64,000 bases of DNA from an uncultured Erythrobacter sp. (GTDB lineage: Bacteria > Pseudomonadota > Alphaproteobacteria > Sphingomonadales > Sphingomonadaceae), in NCBI GenBank assembly GCA_947502815.1, contig CANNBH010000001.1, positions 620,001-684,000 of the forward strand. Direction: 5' to 3'. The notes beneath the pieces were generated by a model that was not told the DNA's origin, searched no databases, and saw nothing but the letters and a program-made list of their open reading frames with translations. Position numbers and translations under genes: made by a program. This document shows positions 17,281-25,033 of the stretch, in pieces (within the stretch, counting starts at the first letter, position 1; each line of letters starts with the position of its first letter).

Positions 17281-18332
17281 AGTGGCTTCCATTCTTCGTC
17301 TGCGGGCAAGGGGGCAAAGATGCTGTCGATCAGATCATCGCCCACCTCTTGCGGAGTGGCGGGATCCCATTTGGGATCGTTTGTCTTATCTGTGATCACG
17401 GCGCGCACACCTTCGGCAAAATCAGGCCGGGTGAGGACGCGCGAAGCGATCCGGTATTCCATCGCCATATTGTCGGCAAAAGTGGGCAGGTCTGCGCTGG
17501 TTGCCAACTGGCGCAGCGCCACTTTGCACGTCTGCGGGCTTTTCGTGCCCAGCGTATCGCGCTCTTTCACCGCCCATGTGTCGCCCTCTTCAATGGCGGC
17601 CTCTAGGCTGGCGAGGATGTCTTCGTAGGCGTCTGAGGCAAAGTGCTTTGCGATTTTCAGCGCGTTGGCTTCGATCCTAGCATCGGGCGGTGTTCCCACG
17701 GGTTCGGACAGGATGCCTGCAATGCGTCCGGGGCGCTCTATGATGCGCGCTTTGATATCGTCCAACATGTCGCTGGGCACGTAATGGGTCGCAAGGCCGG
17801 TCCACAGCGCCTCTGCCCCGTCCAGCCGCGCTCCGGTTAGGGCCAAGAATTGTCCGAGCCGGCCGCCGATCCGTGACAAATACCATCCGCCGCCAACATC
17901 GGGAAACAAGCCGATCCCTGTTTCGGGCATGGCAAAGCGTGTGTTTTCCGTCGCCACGCGAAATTTCGCAGGCTGAGAAATGCCAACACCGCCGCCCATT
18001 GTAACGCCGTCCATAAACGCGACCACAGGCTTGGGATAGGTGAACAGCTGGTGGTTCAATTGGTATTCGTCGTGGAAGAATTTGCGGCCTGAAACGCCGC
18101 CATCATTCAGCGCAGAATCGCGCAGAAATGCGATATCGCCGCCTGCGCAAAAGCCGCGCCCTTCATCATGGTCGATGATGATCGCTTCGATTCCATCGTC
18201 CTTTTCCCACTCGATTAAAGCCGCGCTCATCGCGTGGCACATAGGCAGGGTGAGCGCGTGAAGCGCTTTTGGGCGGTTCAGCGAGATATGACCAATCGGG
18301 CCATTGGTGCGGATTAGGACGTCATCTGTCAT
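17277..18332 (-). CDS. 3-hydroxyisobutyryl-CoA hydrolase
   Basis: Crotonase-superfamily thioesterase that frees 3-hydroxyisobutyrate from CoA. At 351 residues it is longer than a hydratase, as expected for the HIBCH group. Motifs: GRGFCAGGDIAFL, VTMGGGVGISQPAKFRVAT, and FAMPETGIGLFPDVGGGWYL with the active-site Glu of this group. The next gene downstream is the hydratase (4-nt overlap) and upstream is the acyl-CoA dehydrogenase (24-nt gap), fixing the role in valine catabolism. Confidence 0.9.
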   Translation of the reverse strand: MTDDVLIRTNGPIGHISLNRPKALHALTLPMCHAMSAALIEWEKDDGIEAIIIDHDEGRGFCAGGDIAFLRDSALNDGGVSGRKFFHDEYQLNHQLFTYPKPVVAFMDGVTMGGGVGISQPAKFRVATENTRFAMPETGIGLFPDVGGGWYLSRIGGRLGQFLALTGARLDGAEALWTGLATHYVPSDMLDDIKARIIERPGRIAGILSEPVGTPPDARIEANALKIAKHFASDAYEDILASLEAAIEEGDTWAVKERDTLGTKSPQTCKVALRQLATSADLPTFADNMAMEYRIASRVLTRPDFAEGVRAVITDKTNDPKWDPATPQEVGDDLIDSIFAPLPADEEWKPL

Positions 18333-18356
18333 TGTGGTTCTTTCTAGTCCGCTGGA

Positions 18357-19502
18357 TTATTGACGCAGGAGATCGCGGCCAACGATCATGCGCATGACTT
18401 GGTTGGTGCCCTCTAGGATGGAGTGCACGCGCAGATCGCGCCAAAACCGTTCAATCGGGTAATCTTTAAGATAGCCGTATCCGCCAAACAATTGCAGTGC
18501 ATCGTTGACGATCTTGCTGCCGTTGTCCGTGGCGAGCCGTTTTGCCATCGCGGAGAAACGCGATTTGTCCGGCGCATTTTCAGTGACTTTGACCGCCGCG
18601 AGATAAAGCAGCGCACGCGCGCTTTCCAAATCGGTGGCCATATCGGCGAGCATGAATTGGGTGTTTTGAAAATCGGCAATTGGCGTGTCGAATTGCTTGC
18701 GATCTTTGGTGTAGGCCACCGCCTCATCCAAGCACCGCTGAGCGCCGCCCAATGAACACGCGCCGATGTTGAGGCGTCCTCCATCAAGGCCCATCATGGC
18801 AAAGCGGAATCCTTCGCCTTCGTCTCCAACGCGGTTGGCCACGGGGACCCGCGCGTCTTCAAAGATCACTTGGGCCGTGGGCGATGCGTTCCAACCCAGT
18901 TTTTTCTCCGGCGCGCCAAAGCTGACGCCGGGGGTGTCCTTGTCGATGACGAGGCAGGTTATGCCCTTGGTCTTGTGGTCGCTCGTGCGGACCATCGTGA
19001 CATAGACATCGTTCACGCCGCCGCCTGAAATGAACTGCTTTGTCCCGTTCAAAACATAATGATCCCCGTCGAGCACGGCGTTGGCTTTCAGGCCCGCTGC
19101 GTCCGATCCGCTGCCCGGTTCCGTTAGGCAATAGCTGGCAATTTTGTCCATCGTAATGAGGTCAGGCAGATAGCGCGCCTTTACATCGGCGCCGCCAAAC
19201 TGATCGATCATCCATGCGGCCATGTTGTGAATTGAGATAAAGGCAGATGTCGTGGGGCAGCCATAGGCCATGGCTTCCATGATGAGCGCGGCTTCCAACC
19301 GGCCAAGCCCAATGCCGCCCGATTCTTCCGAGACATAGATCGCGCCAAACCCAAGCTCAGCGGTCTGCTTGATCGTCTCCAGCGGGAAAATGTGTTTCTC
19401 GTCCCATTCCCCGGCGTGCGGGGTGATGTTGTCGGCGGTGAACCGCTGGGCCATTTCCTGGATCGCCAGCTGGTCTTCTGTAAGAGAGAACTGTCCTGTC
19501 AT
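18357..19502 (-). CDS. acyl-CoA dehydrogenase, probable isobutyryl-CoA dehydrogenase
   Basis: FAD-dependent alpha,beta-dehydrogenation of a short branched acyl-CoA. Seen: YCLTEPGSGSDAAGL and NGTKQFISGGGVND in the FAD/substrate region, and FGGYGYLKDYPIERFWRD then ILEGTNQVMRMIVGR at the C-terminus, the latter holding the catalytic Glu of this family. I used the ATG at 19502 (MTGQFSLTEDQLAIQEMAQ), where family similarity begins; no strong ribosome-binding site is seen. It is first in the valine operon, and the 150 nt to the divergent gene at 19652 should hold both promoters. Confidence 0.9.
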   Translation of the reverse strand: MTGQFSLTEDQLAIQEMAQRFTADNITPHAGEWDEKHIFPLETIKQTAELGFGAIYVSEESGGIGLGRLEAALIMEAMAYGCPTTSAFISIHNMAAWMIDQFGGADVKARYLPDLITMDKIASYCLTEPGSGSDAAGLKANAVLDGDHYVLNGTKQFISGGGVNDVYVTMVRTSDHKTKGITCLVIDKDTPGVSFGAPEKKLGWNASPTAQVIFEDARVPVANRVGDEGEGFRFAMMGLDGGRLNIGACSLGGAQRCLDEAVAYTKDRKQFDTPIADFQNTQFMLADMATDLESARALLYLAAVKVTENAPDKSRFSAMAKRLATDNGSKIVNDALQLFGGYGYLKDYPIERFWRDLRVHSILEGTNQVMRMIVGRDLLRQ

Positions 19503-19651
19503 GCAGTGCCATTTAGACCCTGTGGGGCGGCAATAAAAGGGTCGGACCCCTGCTTTGTTTGCTAGGCCGTGGACGGGTCGTTTTTGATTGTGCGGTGATG
19601 TTAATGGGAAAGTTTGTAACCAAACAGGGCGCGCAGCCGTAGATTGTTGGT

Positions 19652-20071
19652 ATGAGCGACCTTTCTCAGCATCCATCGCCGCGCCTCATTCTGGTCTATA
19701 ATGCGGACAGCGGCATCATAAATGCTCTGATGCATGCTGTGCACAAGCAAATCGCGCCAGACACCTACCCTTGCTCCTTATGCGCCATTACATATGGCGC
19801 GGTATCGATGCATGGCGATTGGCGGCGGTTTTTGGAAAGCCTGCCGGTTGAGGTCGTGATCCATCACAAGGATGATTTTGAAGAGGCCTATCCCGGTCAC
19901 GGGATTGCGCTGCCGGCTGTGCTAATCGCCGATGGTGATAATTGCCCGCGCAACCTGCTGTCTGCAGCGGAGTTGGACGGGATTGCGGATACGGCTGAAT
20001 TGATGGGACGGGTCGAAAAGCAATTGATCAATGTTCAGGCAAGCAATCCTGACATCAAAATTGTATCATAG
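19652..20071 (+). CDS. hypothetical protein with CxxC motif
   Basis: A 139-residue soluble protein that I cannot assign. LILVYNADSGIINALMHAVH at the N-terminus looks like a thioredoxin-type or P-loop-free alpha/beta fold, followed by CSLCAITYG (CxxC at about residues 41-44) and PAVLIADGDN. The CxxC and a cis-Pro-like LPAVLI would suit a thioredoxin-like fold, but this is inference. It stands alone, divergent from the valine operon. Confidence 0.65.
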   Translation: MSDLSQHPSPRLILVYNADSGIINALMHAVHKQIAPDTYPCSLCAITYGAVSMHGDWRRFLESLPVEVVIHHKDDFEEAYPGHGIALPAVLIADGDNCPRNLLSAAELDGIADTAELMGRVEKQLINVQASNPDIKIVS

Positions 20072-20093
20072 AGGTTTGTAAGGGCCACGGTTG

Positions 20094-20474
20094 TTAGGCC
20101 ACAATCGCCTCGGCTTCGATCTCAACTTTCCATTCCGGGCGGCACAGCCACGCCACACCGGCCATAGTCGCAGCGGGTTTCGCAGTTCCGAACCAGCGTC
20201 TGTGCACTGCGCCCACCGCGTCTTGATCTGCAGGGTCCGTCAGCAACATCCGCGTTCGCACGACATGCTCTGCGCTTCCTCCCAAATTCTCTATCGCCGC
20301 GATGATTAAGGCGCAGCATCGATCGGCTTGCTCGGCGGCTCCGCCCGGAGTGGTCGAGCCATCGGGTTCAACTGGTCCTGTTCCGGCCACGATGATGCGG
20401 TTTCCTTCGCGCACGGCGCGGCTGAATCCAAATTGGTCTTCGAAAGGGGAGCCCGAGGTCGTGCGCGTTTTCAT
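20094..20474 (-). CDS. RidA family protein
   Basis: A 126-residue YjgF/YER057c/UK114-type protein. IIVAGTGPVEPDGS, the central RTRMLLTDPADQDAV (with the Arg that binds carboxylates in true RidA) and KPAATMAGVAWL are recognisable. Canonical RidA deaminates reactive enamines; this branch may differ. It is the last gene of the operon running from mmsA, 9 nt after the DUF1254 gene. Confidence 0.88.
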   Translation of the reverse strand: MKTRTTSGSPFEDQFGFSRAVREGNRIIVAGTGPVEPDGSTTPGGAAEQADRCCALIIAAIENLGGSAEHVVRTRMLLTDPADQDAVGAVHRRWFGTAKPAATMAGVAWLCRPEWKVEIEAEAIVA

Positions 20475-20483
20475 AATGCCTCC

Positions 20484-20978
20484 TTACAACACGTCGCAAA
20501 CATCGCCCCGTGCGATTTGCGCGGCGGCGGCGTATTCGCTTTGAGTCGGTGCAAGACGGCGGATTAGGATGATGCCTTTTTCCGAAGGGCTGTTTTCCCG
20601 TGTCAGCACAACCTCCTTTGCCTTTCCATCGCCGCGCAGGGTGATGAAATTGTTCGTCTGAGCATCGAAGAAAGACAGGCTCGAATAGCCGTCATAGGCT
20701 GCCATCCGCACCCGCAGCCCATTGGGCGCTTGGCTCAGATCAAATCGGCATCCGGAATAGGCAAGATCGGGCGAAGGGCGGACCACGCTTTGCGTTTCGG
20801 GTCGCATTTGCGGGGCGAGCTGGAACCCATGCATCGGCGTGCCGCGTTCGCCCAGCATGGTGTAGGCGCGATCCATGATAAACTGCGGTGCCAAATAGAC
20901 GATCGCAAAATGCGCCGCGATGCCCAGTGTCACTGCGCCAATGATTGGGCCAATGATTGGGCCGAGGAAGCGCTTCAT
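20484..20978 (-). CDS. DUF1254-type exported/membrane protein
   Basis: A 164-residue protein with one N-terminal hydrophobic segment (GPIIGPIIGAVTLGIAAHFA) and a compact mature domain. It resembles the short DUF1254 proteins that occur beside DUF1214 partners, here encoded by the gene directly upstream (4-nt overlap, ATGA). Two Cys in the mature part (about 92 and 161) could pair. Function is not known. Confidence 0.7.
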   Translation of the reverse strand: MKRFLGPIIGPIIGAVTLGIAAHFAIVYLAPQFIMDRAYTMLGERGTPMHGFQLAPQMRPETQSVVRPSPDLAYSGCRFDLSQAPNGLRVRMAAYDGYSSLSFFDAQTNNFITLRGDGKAKEVVLTRENSPSEKGIILIRRLAPTQSEYAAAAQIARGDVCDVL

Positions 20979-21595
20979 AACGCCTCTCCGTCGCAGCCTA
21001 TCCGCGTTACCGAAGGCGCGTCGATCATGCTCACCGGATCGCCGAGCACATCGTCATCGGGCACATAAAGCCGGAATGTGAGATCAAAATCACCGCCTGC
21101 TTTGCTGGACAGCCATCCGGTTTCCCCGGCATCCCCGGCGGGGCGGCGGGGGGAAATGACAGCCGACCATGATCCATCGCCGCCTTGCTGGGCAGCGCGG
21201 CTGGCATCAAAACTCAATGCGCCATCGCGGTTGTCGGGCAAGAAATTGTCGGAATTGTAGAGCGTGACCGACCACCAGCGCGCAGGCATGGCCCCGCCGC
21301 TAAGCCGGTAATCGCAGGCTTCGGTTAGCGGACGGCCGCTGTCATCGGTGATGCGGGTGAAGTAAATCGCCTCTGTGTTGGCCAGCGCGAGCAATCCGTG
21401 CCGCGCGATCCTTGCGCGGAAATACGGGCTGGCGTCTTCGGACCCCATTGCAAGATCGCCGTACCAATTGCCGATCGCCACCGGACCTTGAGTGCGCCGG
21501 TCACCGGGTAGCAAGCCCGACATTGCTAGCGCCGTATATGCGCCGATGCCCACGCCTAGAATGGCGAAGGCAAGATAAGTGAGCGCGCGTTTCAC
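20975..21595 (-). CDS. DUF1214 domain protein, membrane-anchored
   Basis: A 206-residue protein with an N-terminal hydrophobic helix (LAFAILGVGIGAYTALAM) and a DUF1214 domain: NTEAIYFTRITDDSGRPL, ARWWSVTLYNSDNFLPDN and LTFRLYVPDDDV. DUF1214 is usually fused to or paired with DUF1254. Here both are small separate proteins with coupled translation. It overlaps the lipoprotein gene upstream by 4 nt (21592-21595). Confidence 0.8.
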   Translation of the reverse strand: MKRALTYLAFAILGVGIGAYTALAMSGLLPGDRRTQGPVAIGNWYGDLAMGSEDASPYFRARIARHGLLALANTEAIYFTRITDDSGRPLTEACDYRLSGGAMPARWWSVTLYNSDNFLPDNRDGALSFDASRAAQQGGDGSWSAVISPRRPAGDAGETGWLSSKAGGDFDLTFRLYVPDDDVLGDPVSMIDAPSVTRIGCDGEAL

Positions 21596-22101
21596 TGAGG
21601 GCAGCGCTTACGAGGGAGCGGGTTGCCCACAATGCCTTCATCCAGAGTCGGCGTTTCCAGCAATTCACCGCTCTCATTCATCGACAGCAGCGTTTTCTGG
21701 ACCCATGTGTCGCCTTCGCCTTCCATCGCCAGAGTAACGATCACGCCGTCTTCTGTCGTTTCGGCATCGGTCACAATGCCGATGGATTCGTAGAACATGA
21801 TCTCGCTGGCGCTGATCTCCATTCGCAAATCGGATTCGGGAGCGCAGGTCCCTTTGGTGTAATCCCACACCCCTTGGAAACTGGCCGGGATGGCGTTGGA
21901 TGTTGGAGAGGCTGCCTCGATTTCCTCAACCGCGGCAGGTGCATTTTCCTCAGCGGCATCGGTGGTCTGGTCGGCGGTGTCCGCCACTACCGCTTCGGCC
22001 GCATTGTTGCCGCCGCCTGCTTCTGCACGCTCGGCTCCGTCGGAACAGCCGCCCAAGACAAGCGATCCAGCAAGGGCGAAACTCAACAAGCGCATCGTCA
22101 A
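21592..22101 (-). CDS. lipoprotein of unknown function
   Basis: A 169-residue protein with a lipobox LVLGGC at residues 14-19, so it should be lipidated. An acidic Ala/Glu-rich linker follows. A C-terminal domain (FQGVWDYTKGTCAPESDLRM onwards) reads like a small beta-barrel or lipocalin-like stress domain. It overlaps the deacetylase gene upstream and the DUF1214 gene downstream by 4 nt each. The function is not known. Confidence 0.75.
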   Translation of the reverse strand: MTMRLLSFALAGSLVLGGCSDGAERAEAGGGNNAAEAVVADTADQTTDAAEENAPAAVEEIEAASPTSNAIPASFQGVWDYTKGTCAPESDLRMEISASEIMFYESIGIVTDAETTEDGVIVTLAMEGEGDTWVQKTLLSMNESGELLETPTLDEGIVGNPLPRKRCPQ

Positions 22102-23051
22102 TTCTCCTCAACTGGCAATCCCAACACACGCTCGCGAAACAGGGCGCCGGCCACATTGGTGTTGTTGCGTTCGTACCAGCGCGGCGCAGGAATGCCATGT
22201 TCCCATGCGATCATTTCCACCAGTGTCCCTTGCGAAAAGGGAACGTCCGGCATCGCGTCGCCCATTGGATCGGCATAGGCTTCATCGGCGGTGATAATGG
22301 TCCAGCCATCGGCCCGCAGCGCCGCGATCAAATCGGTAAGGGTGAGCGCGACCAAATCCGTTTCATGCAGCAAGAGCACATGAGCAGGCGAACGGCCAAG
22401 CGAGGTCCGGGCCAAATCATCATAGACCCGGGCGGCCTCGACATGGCTTTCGATGAACAGCTCGGCCAGAGCTTCCAAATCCACCTCTGCCCCATCGCGC
22501 ATCGCGCCGGTCAAAGCGCCATCGTAAAACCAGTCAGAGGCATCCACTGTGACATAGCCATTGCGCAGGCCGCGCTGCGCCAAGGCCGCTCGGATAGCGT
22601 CGCGTTTGGGTTTGTCATCGGCGCCTTCGTCGAGATAGGGGAAGCGGAACCACGGACGGTATCCCTCGCGCCCATTAAGCCAGCGCCCCGCTGCATCAAT
22701 GCTGGCGATGTATTCGGCCGTCTCCGTATCGCGCAAGCGTGGATGGGAATGGGTGTGATTGGCGATGACGTGCCCCGCCGCGACATACGCGGTGATATGC
22801 CGCTCGCCCTCTGGACGGCGGCCGAGACTGCGCGGGTTTATGAAGAACGCGGCCTGCTTAACCCCGGCCTCTGCCATTGCCGAAATTAGGCGCAGCGCGC
22901 GTTCATCGCTGGTATAAAGCGCCCCAGATGCGCGCGGCGTGTCGTCAAATGTTATCGCAATCCGCTTTTCAGGAACCCCTTCGGATGGATCTTGCGCGGC
23001 GGCTGGCACTGCCAGAACCGCCGCGATCACAATCAAAAGCAATCGCAGCAC
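22098..23051 (-). CDS. exported polysaccharide deacetylase (NodB domain)
   Basis: A 317-residue carbohydrate esterase family 4 protein. Signal peptide LLLIVIAAVLAVPAAAQ. Motif 1 is ITFDD, motif 2 the metal-binding HTHSHP and motif 3 RFPYLDEG. The substrate may be peptidoglycan or surface polysaccharide. It is expressed with mmsA (6-nt gap) and the lipoprotein (4-nt overlap), which is an unexpected pairing of catabolic and envelope genes. Confidence 0.88.
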   Translation of the reverse strand: MLRLLLIVIAAVLAVPAAAQDPSEGVPEKRIAITFDDTPRASGALYTSDERALRLISAMAEAGVKQAAFFINPRSLGRRPEGERHITAYVAAGHVIANHTHSHPRLRDTETAEYIASIDAAGRWLNGREGYRPWFRFPYLDEGADDKPKRDAIRAALAQRGLRNGYVTVDASDWFYDGALTGAMRDGAEVDLEALAELFIESHVEAARVYDDLARTSLGRSPAHVLLLHETDLVALTLTDLIAALRADGWTIITADEAYADPMGDAMPDVPFSQGTLVEMIAWEHGIPAPRWYERNNTNVAGALFRERVLGLPVEEN

Positions 23052-23057
23052 GCAGCC

Positions 23058-24551
23058 TTATCCCATCGTTGGAATGATAAAGGCGTTCGACCCATCGCCG
23101 CCGCCATCGGGCCAGCGCTGCGTGACTTTCTTGTTCTTGGTCCAGAACGCGAGGCCTTCGGTCCCATATTGATCGATGTCGCCAAAGCCGGAGCGCTTCC
23201 ACCCGCCAAAGCTGTGATAGCTGACCGGAACGGGGATCGGCACGTTGATGCCGACCATGCCGACATTGACCCGCGCTGCAAATTCGCGCGCGGCCTGACC
23301 GTTGCGGGTGAAGATCGCGACGCCGTTGCCATATTGATGCTCGCTCGGCAGGCGCACTGCGTCTTCGAATTCATGGGCGCGGACAATTTGCAGGACAGGG
23401 CCGAAAATCTCTTCTTGATAGCTGCTCATTTGCGTGGTCACGCGGTCGATCAAGGTTGGCCCAACAAAGAAGCCCTTCTCATGCCCTTGAAGCGAAAAGC
23501 CGCGCCCGTCGATGACGATTTCGCTGCCTTCTTCCTCTGCCGTGGTGATCCATTGTTCGATCCGCGCCTTATGCTCTGGCGTCACGACCGGGCCGTAATG
23601 CGCGTCGGGATCGTTAGAAACGCCAATGCGCAGCGCGTTGATCGCCGGGATCAGCTTTTCTCTCAGACGGTCGGCTGTGTCTTCGCCCACTGGCACCACC
23701 ACCGGCAGCGCCATGCAGCGTTCGCCCGCTGAGCCAAATGCGGCCCCGGTCAGGTCATTGACCACCTGATCAAGGTCAGCATCAGGCATCACAATGCCGT
23801 GGTTTTTCGCGCCGCCAAACGCTTGAACACGCTTTCCGCGCTCGGCTCCGCGATGATAGATGTAATTGGCAATGTCGGAGCTGCCGACAAAGCTGATCGC
23901 AGGAATATCCGGGTGATCGAGGATCGCATCGACCATTTCTTTATCGCCGTGCACGACTTGAAGCAGGCCTTCTGGCGCGCCAGCCTCCACAAACAATTCA
24001 GCCAGGCGCACGGGCACGCTGGGATCACGCTCAGACGGTTTAAGGATAAAGGCGTTGCCCGCCGCAATCGCCATGCCGAACATCCACATCGGTATCATCG
24101 CAGGGAAGTTGAACGGGGTAATGCCCGCACCAATGCCCAGCGGTTGGCGCATGGAGTAGACATCAATACCGGGACCAGCGCCGTGCGTGTATTCGCCTTT
24201 CATCACCTGCGGGATGCCGCAGGCAAATTCGATCACTTCCAATCCGCGCTGAACATCGCCTTTGGCATCGTCGACGACTTTGCCGTGCTCGCTCGCCAGC
24301 AATTCGGCAAGGCTTTGCATGTTCGCTTCGATCAATTCCTTGAAACGGAACATCACACGGGCGCGCTTTTGCGGATTTGTCGCAGCCCAAGCCGGCTGAA
24401 CTTCCTTCGCGGTCGCAATCGCTTTTTCAAGCAATGCTGCATCGCCCAAAGCCACTTCGGCTTGAATCTCACCCGTCGATGGATTCCAGATTTGATGTTT
24501 GCGGGTCGGAGCCGGGCTGGCCGCTGGCATAAAGTGATCGATCTGACGCAT
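23058..24551 (-). CDS. mmsA: CoA-acylating methylmalonate-semialdehyde dehydrogenase
   Basis: It converts methylmalonate semialdehyde and CoA to propionyl-CoA with NAD, ending valine (and inositol-type) breakdown. At 497 residues the length is normal. Seen: TPFNFPAMIPMWMFGMAIA, the NAD-binding SFVGSSDIANYIY and the catalytic Cys in FGSAGERCMALPVVV (about residue 284). It completes the pathway begun by the operon at 15591-19502 but is placed at the head of a separate operon with envelope genes. Confidence 0.95.
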   Translation of the reverse strand: MRQIDHFMPAASPAPTRKHQIWNPSTGEIQAEVALGDAALLEKAIATAKEVQPAWAATNPQKRARVMFRFKELIEANMQSLAELLASEHGKVVDDAKGDVQRGLEVIEFACGIPQVMKGEYTHGAGPGIDVYSMRQPLGIGAGITPFNFPAMIPMWMFGMAIAAGNAFILKPSERDPSVPVRLAELFVEAGAPEGLLQVVHGDKEMVDAILDHPDIPAISFVGSSDIANYIYHRGAERGKRVQAFGGAKNHGIVMPDADLDQVVNDLTGAAFGSAGERCMALPVVVPVGEDTADRLREKLIPAINALRIGVSNDPDAHYGPVVTPEHKARIEQWITTAEEEGSEIVIDGRGFSLQGHEKGFFVGPTLIDRVTTQMSSYQEEIFGPVLQIVRAHEFEDAVRLPSEHQYGNGVAIFTRNGQAAREFAARVNVGMVGINVPIPVPVSYHSFGGWKRSGFGDIDQYGTEGLAFWTKNKKVTQRWPDGGGDGSNAFIIPTMG

Positions 24552-24717
24552 GAGGGTAGTCTCCTAATTTCTTAGCGCCTCAAATGACGCTGCGGCGGGC
24601 TTGTGGCAAGGGGCAGGGGCCTGCTTAATTTGGGGGTGCGCCAAGGTGAGCCTGCAATGCGCCTGTCTGCATTCAGCGGTTTGGGGGCACTTGGTAGGAG
24701 AAATGCGAAACGCTGCT

Positions 24718-24939
24718 GGGCGCTGCACGTGCCGTGTCACCGGTGAGCCGACGCTTGCCAGCTTCCGTAAAAACCTTGGACCAAGTGTATTTCAGGCTTT
24801 GGGTAACACCTTCATGGCGGCACAGTTCAGCAACGCTATCGTCACCGCGCAGGCCATCCAGCACGATCGTGATCTTGTGTTTCGCAGAGAATTGCCGCCT
24901 CGTCTTGGGGCGGATGTCTTGTGCTACCCGCTCAGCGTT
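24718..24939 (-). pseudogene. IS3-type transposase OrfA remnant
   Basis: The minus-strand translation contains KTRRQFSAKHKITIVLDGLR, then AELCRHEGVTQSLKYTWSK and EAGKRRLTGDTARAA, the helix-turn-helix part of IS3-family OrfA proteins. The following coiled-coil part and OrfB are missing, and the surrounding residues do not match. It is a decayed insertion sequence. Confidence 0.7.
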
Positions 24940-24982
24940 CGCTTTGGGCTTTGCGTGATCGCACCCACAGGAACAAAGTGCC

Positions 24983-25015
24983 GGTGCTGCGCATGGAATT
25001 GCCATGCGCAGCACC
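24983..25015 (-). terminator. 14-bp perfect inverted repeat after autotransporter gene
   Basis: GGTGCTGCGCATGG (24983-24996) and CCATGCGCAGCACC (25002-25015) with a 5-nt loop, 18 nt beyond the autotransporter stop on the minus strand. No T run follows. It may act as a terminator or be an insertion-sequence end. Confidence 0.55.
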
Positions 25016-25033
25016 TATCACCGCAACATCACT

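Larger units (their letters stand above)
24552..25033. other. intergenic region with IS relic and inverted repeat
   Basis: About 480 nt between the mmsA start and the autotransporter stop. It holds a transposase OrfA remnant (24718-24939) and a 14-bp perfect inverted repeat (24983-25015). The mmsA promoter should lie in about 24552-24700. No intact gene is seen. Confidence 0.7.

Noticed and set aside
21900..22889. 329-codon open frame antisense to the deacetylase gene
   Set aside because: It has an Arg- and His-rich composition typical of the reverse frame of GC-rich DNA. The minus-strand NodB motifs are intact.
23799..24575. 258-codon open frame antisense to mmsA
   Set aside because: mmsA is certain on the minus strand with the catalytic Cys motif; the plus-strand frame shows no family features.
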